Below, one piece after another: positions 10,939 through 23,232 of a stretch of DNA of 64,000 bases. The stretch lies in assembly GCA_033439795.1 (NCBI GenBank), contig JAUTDP010000013.1:496001-560000 (forward strand), in the 5' to 3' direction. The translations under genes and the position numbers were made by a program. Positions within the stretch are counted from its first letter, which is position 1, and each line of letters opens with the position of its first letter. The notes below the pieces were generated by a model. It worked only from the letters and a program-made list of their open reading frames with translations, was not told the origin of the DNA and did no database searches. The stretch comes from Sordaria brevicollis (taxonomy: Eukaryota > Ascomycota > Sordariomycetes > Sordariales > Sordariaceae).

Positions 10939-12751
10939 TCATTGCCTCACCACCTCCCTCCCCACAGCTTCTAACCCCTTCACCAGCCCTTCCACCGTCC
11001 CTCTCAACGTCTGGCAATTAACAACCACCCTGAAAAAGCTGCCCCTATCACCAGGCGCATAATCGACCATAAACCCCCTCGCAATCAGCTTCTCCACCAT
11101 GATCCTCGTCCTCCGCGTATTTTCCTCCGGCTCATCCGCCAGCTTGCCTCCGGGGGCATAATAGAAGCACACCTGTAAACAGGGAGGCGGGTTGGACGAC
11201 ACAAGTACGAAATTGTCGCTGCGCTGGGAGATGAGATTGGCCAGGTACGCAGCCATCTCGAACGCGCCGTCGATCTGCCTCTCGAACCCGGCAGCGCCGT
11301 AGTAGATCCATGACAGCGCGAGCTTGAGGGCGTCGCCTCGTCGACCGCATTGCAGGGTCAGGTCTGCTAGGTCCCAGACTTCTTGCTCGGGTGAGTTCCC
11401 GTTTCCGCATCCATTTGGTGGTGTCGTCTCGCCTTCCAAAGCGTGGATCTGATCTGCCTTCTCCTCGTCGTTGACTTCGTCTGCCGTAGGGCCATGAAAC
11501 AAATAACCCGCTGGCAAGGTATTCGCCCTGTGAAACACTTTCACATCATCCGTCAACAGGAACGAGCAGGTAACAGGTACGTTGAGCATCTTGTGGGGGT
11601 TAACCGTCAACGACCTCGCCCTGTGCGACCCTGCCATCTTGTGCTTGTGCTTCTCGCTGAAAATCGCAGGCCCGCCCCAGCTACCGTCGATGTGCATCCA
11701 CATGCCGAACTCTTCGCAAATATCCGCGATCTCGTTGAACGGGTCGTAAGACCCCATGACTGTGGTACCGGCCGTCGCGTTGACGTAGAAGGGGTGTTTA
11801 CCTTCCCCCTTGGCTTTAAGCACGGTCTCACGCAGGGCAGAGGGTGACATGCGTCCATCCTCGTCGACGGGGACGGTCCACACGCTTGAGGAACCGAAAC
11901 CGCAGGTTACGGCGGCTTTCTCGACGGAGTAGTGCCCGTGAGCGCTGGTGAGGAGGATCAAGGGGCCCGAAGCGCCGCATTCAGTGTGCGAGTTGCCGTG
12001 GATTTTGGAGAGCGGGAAGAGAGTGTTGCGGGCGATGACGATGGAGGTCAGGTTAGATGCGCTGCCGCCCTGGCAGGTGACGCCACCGGCGCGAGGGCCG
12101 GTGAAGCCAAATAGGGAAGCGAACTGCTTGGCTGTGTGCTTCTCAATCACGGTCAGGGCAGGGGATACCTGGTAGACGTGCAAGTTGGTGTTGAGGACGG
12201 AGAGCAGGAGCTCCGTGACGACGCCGACAGCGTTGGTGGAGGCGTATAGCTTGTCCATGAAGCCCTGGTCCCAGGTGTTGACGGAGTGGGAGAGGATGGA
12301 CTGGATGGTGGATAGCAGGCCAGCCTGCCCGGAGCCCTCGCCTGAGGGGAGGGAAAGAGCTAGTTGCTTGACCAGCTGCTCTGGGCGGAGAGATTCGACG
12401 AGCACATTGCGGTTGTCTGGGGGCAGCTGGCCGGTGGCTCGGAATGAGGCGGCGTTGTCTGCGTCCCGGATAAAGGGAATGATTAGGGATTTGACCGCAT
12501 CGATGAGCTGTTCATGGAGTCAGTGAGAGGGACATTTTGTGTTTTCTCATGACCATTTGAGATCTTATCTGATCCAACATCCTGACAGGACAAGAAGTGA
12601 ACGTGGTTGGGTGGATGCTGTTGGATCTGGGGGCTCAGGGGGTGGTTTTGAGAACGGGTGGGGTTAGGGTTGATGGGTAGAGTCTTGGACTTACATGATC
12701 AACCTCACTTGCCCTGTTCAAAGGCTTATCCGTGCTGTGAGTTCCGTTCAT
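10939..12751 (-). CDS. PLP-dependent group II decarboxylase (glutamate/cysteine-sulfinate decarboxylase-like)
   Basis: Two exons (12751-12695 and 12507-10939) encode 541 residues. The 187-base intron has a GTAAGT donor and the first exon gives only 19 residues (MNGTHSTDKP...). The protein carries the full pyridoxal-dependent decarboxylase domain: GGVTCQGGSASNL for phosphate binding, HGHYSVEKAA, MHIDGSWGG with the Asp that contacts the pyridine nitrogen, and NPHKMLNVPVTCSFLL with the Schiff-base lysine at residue 325. Length and motifs fit fungal proteins annotated as glutamate or cysteine-sulfinate decarboxylase-like. Substrate cannot be fixed from sequence alone. A cytosolic location is likely because no targeting signal is seen. 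Confidence 0.93.
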
Positions 12752-15700
12752 TATTCTTTGTTTGTGTTTGTTTGCCTATCCAAGAAACTAAACGAAGAAC
12801 AGGATTGGCCGGGTATAGCGGATGAAGAGAGAGTGAAGCAAAGAAAACAATAGCAAAACACGAAAAAGTCAGACTTTTTGCACCCACCCATGCGTGCCGT
12901 CACATACGCCGTAAACAAGGGAACGGTGAACCGAACCGCGGTTCACGCCTGGGCCTCTTTGCAAAGTCAGCATCCCCCGGCCCACCGCCGTACGGAATAT
13001 CCACTCTCTTCAACGCTTCAACGCCCCGACAGCCGTAGCCGCAGGACAGCCCGGAAGGCGGAGCCCGTAAATCCCGCAGATGGCCGCATCAGTGGGATTC
13101 TTGACGTGCCCCGTCGAGCCGCCGATTCCCAACCCGGCGGTAGGAAGCATGGAAGTGCTGTCTTTGACGAGTGGGTATCCAATCGGCTCTAGCCCCGACT
13201 TATTCGCAATATGACCTCATCGTGGACCAATGGGGTGATGGATTTCATGCTCCTGTCAGTGGGTATGAAGAGTTCTTCAGCGTCAATGCTTAATCAGTAG
13301 AGGTAATGAGATATAGCTCATCTGTCTGGTAATATCAACGAGATGCATTGTTTGAGTGATTTGGCATAGATAGCTCGGCGATAGCGTTGGCGAAAAAGAA
13401 ACGTTTGTGGTGTGGTTTTCTTTGGAAGAAGCAAACTGTAAAAAGCTTCATGTGGTAGCAGATCACAGGCGGGGATGGGTTCCGGTCCCGTTGGTCTGGT
13501 CTTCCCCCACGGCTATCACAGCCCAGTCCGGTCTACTGGTACGAAAGGAACAGTGAATGCGGCGGTGCACCGAGGCAGAGGGAAAAAAAAAGAAGGAAAA
13601 AAGACAAGAGTGTGGTATGATTGTAAAGTAGGTTGGGCCGCATTGTTGGGTCACTATGGTCCTTCTCGTTTGGAGCTGCTGTTGGTTTTGGAGCTTTTAG
13701 TATGCTTATGGCGAACGGATGGAAAAAGACAGATCTATCAGTTTCCTCTTTGCAATTGAAGCCACCGTGACAGGTCAGTCCTTCCGGTTGTTCGAGTGTC
13801 TTGACAGCAGCGACGACCGGCATTAAGAACAACGGAAGGCAATGGCAATGCGGCCGCCCGGCGACCGGCGCGGAGTGTGGACTGCCCTATGGACCCTTTG
13901 TGGGCACGTGGGGGACCTGGGCCCGAGCGGGCTTGCTCCGTTCAACAGTGGAGCTCTCAGCGGCTACGCATTGATGTCATTTCAGCCAATCTCCGCCGCT
14001 CCCCCAATTCGGGCTCCGTTCGCCCATCTTTTGCCCAATCGGACATGTGACTTGTCTTTTTCAAGATGAAGGCAATTCTGTTTATTGTGGTTTGCTCTGC
14101 GGCTAGTAGAGACACTAGAGACGTTTGCTGCTCTCCATCTTTCCATGATTGATATCTTTTGTTCCTTCTCTTGTCTCCAACAAACCGGAAATATCCTCCA
14201 ATCCCCAATTCAGCTGCAGGGCCGGCTCCTGGGGACATGGCCGGGGCGTCACCTGGACACCCGCCTGCTGCATGCAATCGTTCGCTGCGCGCCATTCTGT
14301 CATGGTCGCCCTGCCGGAAGCAAAGCTGGTTGAGCGGTCGTGCATTTCCATTGGGATTTGGGGGGGACGGCACGGTTCCAGCTCCCAGGGCTCCCCGTTG
14401 GCCCGTTGCTGGCCCGTTGTTAACAACCACTAACAAACCCAGCTTAGCGGGGAAAATAGTCTGCCCAAAAAGAGTTTCCCATCACAGCCAATCCCGTGCG
14501 ATGATCCTTTCCATTTTCTGAAAAAGCAAAAAGGGGCATTTTGTCATCCCTGTTTGCATTCTTGACAGCTTGGAGCAGCAGAACAAGAGTCATTGTCTTT
14601 CTGTTGTCCAAGCAGTGACGGAAAGGGCCGGGTAGTTTTTATCATTAAGATGGACAGCTTTGTTGTTCTCTACAAGCTGCCTGTCCTCAGGCATCATGGC
14701 GCGGTTATCGATGATCACATAGACGAGAGGTCTCCATGGCAAAAATGTCATGCCTCCCTCCCTTGTTCGACGGCGGAAAGAGCCAGATCCGGGTGACGAG
14801 AGACAAGATCGAGCCCCAAGGAAGATTACATCCATGCCTTATTAACGGGAACTCTCTTCCAACGTGCCGGGTATTGCAGCGTAGCAGTGTGTGCATCATA
14901 GCCAGCATCATCAACAAGCATCATGTTCAACGCCGACTTGTATCCGGAGAACACCGGGGAGATACCTACCCGGGGGTTGTGAAGCGCGCATCATGCCAAA
15001 GGGGGGTTGCTTTGTTGGAAAAAAAAGGTTGCAACTTTCCCCTGGTGACCGTCGCATTCAACGCACGAGGGCTCTTCCCCGGAGAGGTCCAAGAGGCCCC
15101 ATCGCCTGTCCCATGCACGTCACCCCCTGTGAAAGACGCGGGCCAGGGCAGTGGCAGTGGGACATGATCCAATTGTGGGCAAGATGAGAGGTGGGTATCG
15201 GGCCCAAAATCCAAATCAAATTCAATGAACCCCCGGGAAAGAACAACGATGCTTGCCAAATACGGGCGCTTCTGGACTCTTGCTTCTTCACTCATCTTCC
15301 CATTGATATTGATTTGAGCCCATTCATCATCTCCCGTCTTTTTGGTTTCTTACATCTCTGAATGCTGAGCCTGGATTTCTCTTCCTTGGCCATCACCGTC
15401 CTTCGTCAACTCTCTCACCTTTTTTTTTTTTTTTTTTGGTTTTTTGGAGGTTTGTCAATCGGCCTACTATTTTCACTTCCCCTCTTTTTTTGGTCTTCTT
15501 TTTTGGACAAAGAAAAAACAAAAACCAAAACATCATCACAAGTTCCGAGTCCATCTTGACCAACCAACGCCACTCTCCCTTGCAAGCCAACGCATGGCAT
15601 CAACTCGGCCAGAAACACTGGACTGAGAAACACACACCCAAGCTCATTCGCTTGTTCGTTCGTTCGAGCGGTGTTTGCTTCTACGGCACCGCAACAACAA

Positions 15701-16345
15701 CTGCAGTTGCTACAACTAGCATATCCGACTAAAAAAACAAAACCTTTTTTCTTTTTAGTCCCTTTTGCACGCTCTACTCAAGTCTCGGCCTGACTTCGCC
15801 CCACTCCCTCGCTTCGTTCCTGGTTTTCCTGTCAAACGTGACGTCGAACCAAACTTTCTTGCGACGTCGCGTTCGCCCTGGGTGGAGGAAAAAAAAAAAA
15901 AAAAGAAGAAAAAAAGGAGGGATCCCACCTCGCATCACATCACCACCACTACAAGTACCACTCACACCAGGGACAAGGTCGGATCATCGCCCTGTGCGCC
16001 CACCCCTCCTTTTTAGGCTCGATCCAAACTTTTTGTTTATCTACCAGTCTACCTCGACCCAACCGGCCGACCGACCCCTCCCTCTTATACCAACGGAGCT
16101 GTCCTCGTCTATTATCAATCATCATTTGGATTCCTTCCCTCGCAATTTCAAAACTTTCTCACTCCCCTTTTGGAATCTTACCTAAGCTTTGCCACTCCAT
16201 ATTCAATTGCAATATCAAAACGGGCACAGCAACCCCTTTTTTTCAATTCGGCTGGGAATATCACATACATAAACAGCTAGCTACCACCCCAGCAAGGCAG
16301 TCTAGCAAAACCTTGAACAAATCGACAGTCAACAACAACAAAACA
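12752..16345. other. long intergenic region and leader of the Ras-like gene
   Basis: About 3.6 kb with no supported gene. The last kilobase is rich in C/T and contains T18 (15420-15437) and A16 (15889-15904). It looks like promoter plus long 5' leader of the Ras-like gene. Frames in this stretch on either strand have no domain or splice support. Confidence 0.5.
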
Positions 16346-17293
16346 ATGCCATCCCAAAACCCCCGTAGCCACGGGCATTCCGCCTCCACCGGCTCCGCCA
16401 AAACCGGCGGCTCTGTCTCCTCTCCCACCCAGGGCCCTCGGCAATCTCAACAACCACCAGTACCCATCTCCATCACCATCTGCGGCGACGGCGGCTGCGG
16501 TAAATCCTCCATCACTCTCCGCCTCGTGCGCTCGCAATGGACAGAAGACTACGACCCCACCATCGAAGACAGCTACAGCATCACGCGCAAGATCGATGGC
16601 ATCACCTACCACCTATCCCTTACCGACACCGCAGGCCAGGAAGAGTACCGCGGCATGTGGGCCTCGTCCAACCTAGGCGCTGACGCATTTCTCATGGTAT
16701 ACGACATCACGTCGCGCGACAGCCTCGACGCGCTGCAGTACTTCAACGACCTGATCGACATGGAAGCCGAGACGAGGGCGGATAACGCGGCCAGGGCGCG
16801 TCGCGCGGGCTTGTCGCCAGCGCAGATTTCGGGGTCAATGTCAAATCGGTATGCCACCGGCTCGAATATGGGCGGCGGAGCTGGCTCTGGAGCGAAGGCA
16901 ATCCCACCTGTCAAGATAGTAGCGGGCAACAAATGCGATTTGTCGGAGAACAGGGTGGTGCCCGCCGCCACGGGACTGGAGTGGGCGAGGCCGAGGGGGT
17001 GCGGGTTCATGGAGACTAGTGCGCGCCTGGAAGTGAATATTGAGGAGACGTTCGCGCTGATTGTGAGGAGGGTGGTGGAGCAGAGGAGGCTGGCGGAGCT
17101 CGGGATAACGGGGGTCGATCAGGAGGCGGCTGAGGAGCTGTTGGGAAGCAGTAGGGGGAGGACGAAGCCGCTTAGTCCGTTGCCGACGAAGGATGGTAAA
17201 GAGGGCGGGTTGGACGAGAAGGATGATGGGAGTGGGAGGAGAAAGAAGAGAGGAGGGGCGAGTAGGTTTTTGAAGAGTTTAAAGTGTTGGTAG
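16346..17293 (+). CDS. Ras-like small GTPase with insert and Cys-Trp C-terminus
   Basis: A single exon encodes 315 residues starting at MPSQNPRSHGH. About 45 residues of Ser/Pro/Gln-rich tail precede the G domain. The G motifs are clear: GDGGCGKSS (P-loop), the Ras-type effector YDPTIEDSY, DTAGQEEYRG (switch II), NKCD and ETSAR. Between helix 3 and the NKCD strand lies an extra segment of about 40 residues rich in Ala, Arg, Gly and Ser (near residues 150-190). The C-terminal region is long and basic (RRKKRGGASRFLKSLK) and the chain ends Lys-Cys-Trp. It thus lacks a four-residue CaaX box although a cysteine is present. Fungal Ras-family proteins act at the plasma membrane in growth and polarity; this one's role is not known from sequence. 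Confidence 0.93.
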   Translation: MPSQNPRSHGHSASTGSAKTGGSVSSPTQGPRQSQQPPVPISITICGDGGCGKSSITLRLVRSQWTEDYDPTIEDSYSITRKIDGITYHLSLTDTAGQEEYRGMWASSNLGADAFLMVYDITSRDSLDALQYFNDLIDMEAETRADNAARARRAGLSPAQISGSMSNRYATGSNMGGGAGSGAKAIPPVKIVAGNKCDLSENRVVPAATGLEWARPRGCGFMETSARLEVNIEETFALIVRRVVEQRRLAELGITGVDQEAAEELLGSSRGRTKPLSPLPTKDGKEGGLDEKDDGSGRRKKRGGASRFLKSLKCW

Positions 17294-18185
17294 GCTGGAG
17301 ATGGAAAAGGAATTAGCGGAGTGGTTTTCAGTGTTGGTCGGTTGGTCAATCATGTGTTTTGGCTTTACGGGTTTGATGCTTTTCTGTTCACTGCTGTGGT
17401 TGCTACTAGGCAAAAAGGTCTTGATCGATGCCAACGGGGACCAAGCGAGGGCTGGACCTTGTATCACACATACACATACCCTCTTCGTTCATGGGATTGA
17501 CGGACGTTTGGTTTGTACTGCTGGAATTCGGAGTCCTGTTGGGATACTAGGAGTTTGGTGGCGGCGGTTCAGCATGTCTTTTTTGTTTCCCTTTTTCTTT
17601 TCTTGTTCATATTTGCTGCTGCAGGTGATTACACAAAAAATGGGAGATACCACATGAGAGAACGGGCGGTCATTTGTCAATTTAACAATCAGCTTTATTC
17701 CTCTTGATCAAGTAAGATGCTTGAGTATTTTCCCTTGTTGTCGTTATTATTCTTCCTGCCGCATGTTCGCTAAGTTTCGTTACTTCTTGTCGTGCGGTTG
17801 TTCAACCTCACGGCTGAGCATCATGCTGTTAAGCCCAGCAGAATGGTGAATGGCTACTGGAAGAGAAGCAGCGTTGTAGCACATTTCTACCATAGCGTTG
17901 GAATTGATACCATCATACTGGCGAGCCTTGTTTTGACTTTCGCATGGCCTTGTCACCTGTGCAACAATTGATCGATACTTGTCCATTTCAAGGACCATTC
18001 AGCAATTATTGATGAAGACGTGGGATTGACATTCGAGGGAACAATCGTGTATTCAAGGTCCGATTATCCAGCACTTGGGGCGTGTCCATATATCCCTAGA
18101 TCCACCAAGCAAAAAACTGCAGACTTGACAAATTGCATACGAAATTCCGCCCTTCGTTAATTCTTCCGATTCGTCTCGAGCAAGC
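17294..18185. other. convergent 3' flanks
   Basis: Non-coding sequence between the converging Ras-like and THI4 genes. No reading frame with support is seen. Confidence 0.6.
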
Positions 18186-19305
<1,120 letters not shown>

Positions 19306-19309
19306 TTAT

Positions 19310-19536
19310 CTGGGATTGTTAGGATGGTCTGTACATGGGAAAGTGAGCAAAAGGGGAGGAAGTTGAAGCATGATCCTTTCGCTGGTATTATCCAGATCAA
19401 GTTCGTCGCCGTATAATCTCAGCCATTATCTCTTCCTCTCGTACTGGGTCACTTGCTCTCCCTTGATAAGCGATACAGCAAATGGCCTCACACAGGAGGA
19501 AGAGGCAGGCACCGGCTCATGCATTCAGATAGTTAC
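19310..19536 (-). other. 5'-UTR intron of THI4
   Basis: On the minus strand a donor AGAG/GTAACT (intron base 1 at 19536) and an acceptor AATCCCAG (intron end 19310) with branch site CCTAAC define a 227-base leader intron. It contains the whole TPP aptamer. When retained it adds upstream ATG codons (for example in GCATGAG and GGATCATG). That matches the known fungal mechanism in which TPP changes splicing so that upstream start codons block the main frame. Confidence 0.75.
19368..19522 (-). promoter_or_regulatory. TPP riboswitch (eukaryotic THI element)
   Basis: The minus strand carries the conserved TPP aptamer. P1 is GCATGA (19522-19517) paired with TCATGC (19373-19368). P2 is GCCGGT with ACGGC. 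The pyrimidine-binding CTGAGA is at 19422-19417. The 3' half TGATCTGGATAATACCAGCG follows, then AAAGGATCA. P3 is greatly extended, as in fungal versions: CTCTTCCTC (19504-19496) pairs perfectly with GAGGAAGAG (19438-19430) around a 57-base insert. It lies inside the leader intron of THI4 and should sense thiamine pyrophosphate to control splicing of that gene. Confidence 0.95.
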
Positions 19537-20653
19537 CTCTGAACATATGTTTGAACGTAATCGACTCATGGTATAATCATCCAGCCATATTGGACTCGAC
19601 AGCTTCAAGCTCCTCCTGATATGATGGTTTGCGCCATCTTGGTGGAAGAGGTGGGTAATGTACCCTTGTGTTGAGTATCTGCTGATATCAAAGAGTATTA
19701 GTATGCCAACACGTAATGGACAGAAGACAGGATGCCGACAAAGCACGATGATACTTGCTCAGTTGAAACCGACGGCAAAGGCGGATGCTCGAGAGATGAG
19801 TGACGGTGAAGAGAGGGAAGAGGAGGGGAAAAAAATAAAAAAAATCCAAGAATGAGGAGAGCTCTTGCCCTTTTTATCATCAAGTGAGCTAAGGTAGGTG
19901 CACTTGTACCTACATACTTGTACCTGCGGTTCAGTTGCTGCCCGGTTCCGGTTCGCATTCGAGCTGCATCCTCTTGCAGCTCTTTCCCCTCTTTTTCCCC
20001 CTCACTAGTAGGTAGCATCGTACCTGACTGACTCCAAGCTTCAACTGTGCCGTGGTCACGGTGCACTCGAACATGCCACCCGGACCTTCCTTTCCATCCA
20101 ATGCTGCTCTTCGAATGCCCCTCATCGTGTCTTGTTATCTTTGTCTTCCATTTCTTCCCCCTTCAACCGAAGTTCCACGACACTGGCGATCCTCTGATCA
20201 TCGTCCAGTCCAGTCCAGTCACCATTGCTTTACCTATCGTCGAGCTAATCTCGTCTGTTTTTGTTCCCGACAACCGTTCACCCGTTATCTCAATCCTTTG
20301 CGGCGCACGGCTTTCCATACATCAAAGCGTGAACCAAACACCCAGACAGTCCCCCACTCGAGACATCGGACGAACTCGCTGATGGCGTGGAGATGAGGAA
20401 AGCGAATCGGATAAGTACGGCATACCAAAGTGACGATGGTGTCCTACAGGTACCTCTACCCCTCGGTCCAGAATCAACAATCAAACTGGTGGGTTCTTTG
20501 CTGAAGATACTTGGGTGACTTGTGTTGCGTGGGATGAGCAAACACCACAGTGTGACAACCTGGCGACGCCGAGAACCTCTAACGGGCCGAACGTTCCCTT
20601 CTTCCCCTTCTTGGCTACCACTATCTGTTTGTACCATTGTCCACCGGGAGTAC
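19537..20653. other. THI4 upstream region
   Basis: About 1.1 kb without a supported gene between the THI4 leader and the first transposon. It holds the THI4 promoter and possibly a first non-coding exon. Confidence 0.5.
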
Positions 20654-20655
20654 TA

Positions 20656-20727
20656 CCCGTGCCACGCCCCCACCTAAAGTGGGTGCTCACTAGTAATGCG
20701 GCCACACCAGTAAAACGGCCACGCACA
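20656..20727 (+). repeat. left terminal inverted repeat of pogo-type element
   Basis: 72 bases, GC-rich, preceded by TA. Identical to the reverse complement of 22628-22699 except for one C/T difference. Confidence 0.95.
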
Positions 20728-20737
20728 TAATTTTTAG

Positions 20738-22600
20738 AATGCCAGAATCCCTCTTTTCTACACATCACGACCAGCCATCACAATACAACAACATAACGTT
20801 TTATTACCATTAAAAAAATGCTAGTAGATATCGAGGGTTGCATTCAATGAGCCGTGGATTTTTATTACGAGAATCTAGACATTCCCGTTACGACGTTATA
20901 TAAAATTTATAATATACCCCGTAAGCGATTTAAGAATCGTATTAAGGGTATCCTTCCTAAGAAGGGCACCCCCTCTAAGAAGATTAAACTCTCCCTTATT
21001 AATAAAAAGGCTCTGTGTAATTATATCGACCGTCTCGATAGAATTAACCTCGTAGTACGACCGTCGTATATTAAAGAAGTTGTAGATTTATTATTTTAAA
21101 ATAGGGTTGATAATAATAATTTCGATAGCGACGAAGAATTACTTTACGTTAGCGTTAATTAGGCTTCGCGTTTTATTAAACGCTATTAATATTCTAAAGT
21201 ACGGTAGAAGAAAATAGATAATACGAGGAAGGAGAACGAAGATATAAATAAAGTAAGTTCATCCCCTTCGTTTTATATATATTATTTATATAGATTTCGT
21301 TTAATAATTATTATATAGATAATAGTATACTTCGATAAATTCTAGGCCGTTATTTTAAAAGAAGGCTTTACCCCGTACGATATATAGAATATAGATGAGA
21401 TTAGTTTCTGTATTAGTATGGGTAAAGACTAAATCGTTATTATTAAGAGAAAAAAAATATATTATTTCGCTATATTTAAAAATCGAGAGTTAATAACGTG
21501 TATCGAAGCTATTTCCGCTGTTGGCGAATATTGCCCTAGTTTTATTATTATAATTGGTCAATTCTATATATTAAATTAGTATTAAATTAAAAAGTTAGAC
21601 CTAAAAATACGTTTTATTATTGTATCTATAGGGTATTCGAATGATTAATTGTTTTTCGAATAATTAAAGTATTAGGATAAGTATTTAAGAAGGTTATAAA
21701 AAGGAAAAAAACGGTTATTAATATTCGATAAGTACGGGTTTTATTATATTAGGGAGTTTTTTTAGTATTGTAATAATAACGGTATTATTTATTTTGGTTT
21801 GCTTCCCCATCTTACTTATTTATTATAACCGTTAAATGTAGTAGTCTTTTAACCTTTTAAATACTATTATACCTAATTATTAGATATATTCGTACGAAAT
21901 AGCTATATAATTATTACTAAATTGGAATTCTTAGCGGTTATTAAGGATATTAAAAAGAAAGTATTTAAAAAGAGTATTATAAAATTAATATTCAAGAAGA
22001 TTAGGATATAGCTATATTATTCCTATATAATATTAGATCCCTTATGTAAGCGGGTTAATAGGTATACGTTTACTCCCTTACTTCTAGATTAGTAATTAAT
22101 ATTATCAATACCGTTTAAAATACTTAATAACTTATAGTAGATAAATAAAGCAATTAATAAGCTCTATAAAACTATCGAAACTAAAGATTTATTACTATCC
22201 TTTAAAAAGATAGTGTTAAACGTCGTTAAAGGTAGGGAGATTGTTGCCGTTAAATTAATATAAGTAAAATGTAATTTAAGAAGGATTAAATATACCGAGG
22301 AAATAAATAGACGTCGTAGAGCTTTAAAAGGCAAATTTATATAAATAAGCGGTATATTAAAGGTTTTAAATAGCCGCGCTATAATATAAAGACGAATTAA
22401 TAATAACCTTAATACCGCTATTAAGAAAGTAGAAAGGGCGCAGCAATAAGCTTGAAACAAGGCTAAAAAGTAGTTTATTGAGGCGGGTAGACTAGCCAAT
22501 AAATGGCGGAAGGCAGGCAGGCTACTACCCTTCGAGGTACTGAAGCGTGGTTATAGGAAATATGGGATATAACTAGTAAATCCCGACGTTGTTTCTGAAT
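20738..22600 (+). pseudogene. RIP-destroyed transposase
   Basis: A probable start ATG at 20738 (MPESLFSTHHDQ) lies shortly inside the left repeat. A stop-containing frame continues through the DNA-binding region (20854-21099) and the NIDE catalytic motif (21388-21447), both in the same frame. Stops are mostly TAA and TAG, as expected when C-to-T and G-to-A changes hit CAA, CAG and TGG codons. The 3' end is uncertain. The last part before 22628 is less damaged. Confidence 0.7.
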
Positions 22601-22627
22601 AGCCTCATAGAAATGCCAGATTTCTGT

Positions 22628-22699
22628 TGTGCGTGGCCGTTTTACTAGTGTGGCCGCATTACTAGTGAGCACCCACTTTAGGTGGGGGCGTGGCACGGG
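22628..22699 (-). repeat. right terminal inverted repeat of pogo-type element
   Basis: 72 bases matching the left repeat with one mismatch; TA follows at 22700-22701. Confidence 0.95.
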
Positions 22700-22900
22700 T
22701 ACCCGTCCATTATTCTAGTGTCCAAGAGAGAAAACAGAAAACACTTGTGGGTGCCAGTCTTAGCTTGTCCAGTCATGAAAAGGTATTATTAGAGGGTTCT
22801 ACTAACAAACAACATCACAGAAGTTTTCCTTACGCCGGCAAACTTTTTTGTTTCCCTTATTCCAGCCATTACCCGTGGGTGAGTGGCTAACTAAGCAATA

Positions 22901-22923
22901 CCCACCCTCCTCCAGAGGGTGGG
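22901..22923. repeat. subterminal hairpin, left end of second element
   Basis: CCCACCCTC and GAGGGTGGG form a nine-pair hairpin around CTCCA. The same hairpin is at 25929-25951 in the right end, so each terminus carries its own palindrome. Confidence 0.85.
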
Positions 22924-23172
22924 GAAAAAAACTCCCAGACAATCAAAAACCCCCAGACAATCTTAGCGCACATTAGCGGTGAAAACCGTACATTCCTATC
23001 GAAATACCATATAAAATCCGATATCTAATTTATCAAAGAATAAAGCTTTTCAAATAAAACTAATAATAAATTAATTACAGAGTATTTAATTATATTATAA
23101 AAAGCTCTACGTTTTCTATTAGCCATACAAGTATTAGTATAGAGGGTAGTAGTTATACCTTAAAGGAGAGTA

Positions 23173-23232
23173 CCCCCCTCCCTCTCCCTCTCCCTCTCCC
23201 TTTCCCTCTCCCTCTTCCTCCTCCTCTTCTTT
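23173..23232 (+). repeat. CCCTCT/CTT pyrimidine microsatellite
   Basis: About ten imperfect copies of CCCTCT grading into CTTCCTCCTCCTCTT inside the second element. It contrasts sharply with the AT-rich surroundings. Confidence 0.85.

Larger units (their letters stand above)
20656..22699 (+). mobile_element. RIP-mutated pogo/Fot1-type DNA transposon, 2044 bp
   Basis: The element is bounded by 72-bp terminal inverted repeats (20656-20727 and 22628-22699) that begin CCCGTGCCACGCC and differ at one base. TA lies directly outside each end (20654-20655, 22700-22701), the target duplication of Tc1/mariner/pogo elements. Inside, one plus-strand frame shows transposase remnants. There is a pogo-type helix-turn-helix region (VTTLYKIYNIPRKRFKNRIKG, followed by a KALCNYIDRLDR segment) in 20854-21099. 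In the same frame NIDEISFCISMGKD at 21388 matches the catalytic Asp block. Many stops and extreme TA content show RIP. It is inactive. Length fits fungal Fot1/Pot2 relatives. Confidence 0.88.

Noticed and set aside
23173..23232. CCCTCT array considered as a CRISPR-like or telomere-like array.
   Set aside because: Units are six bases with no spacers and the Neurospora telomere repeat is TTAGGG; it is a plain microsatellite.
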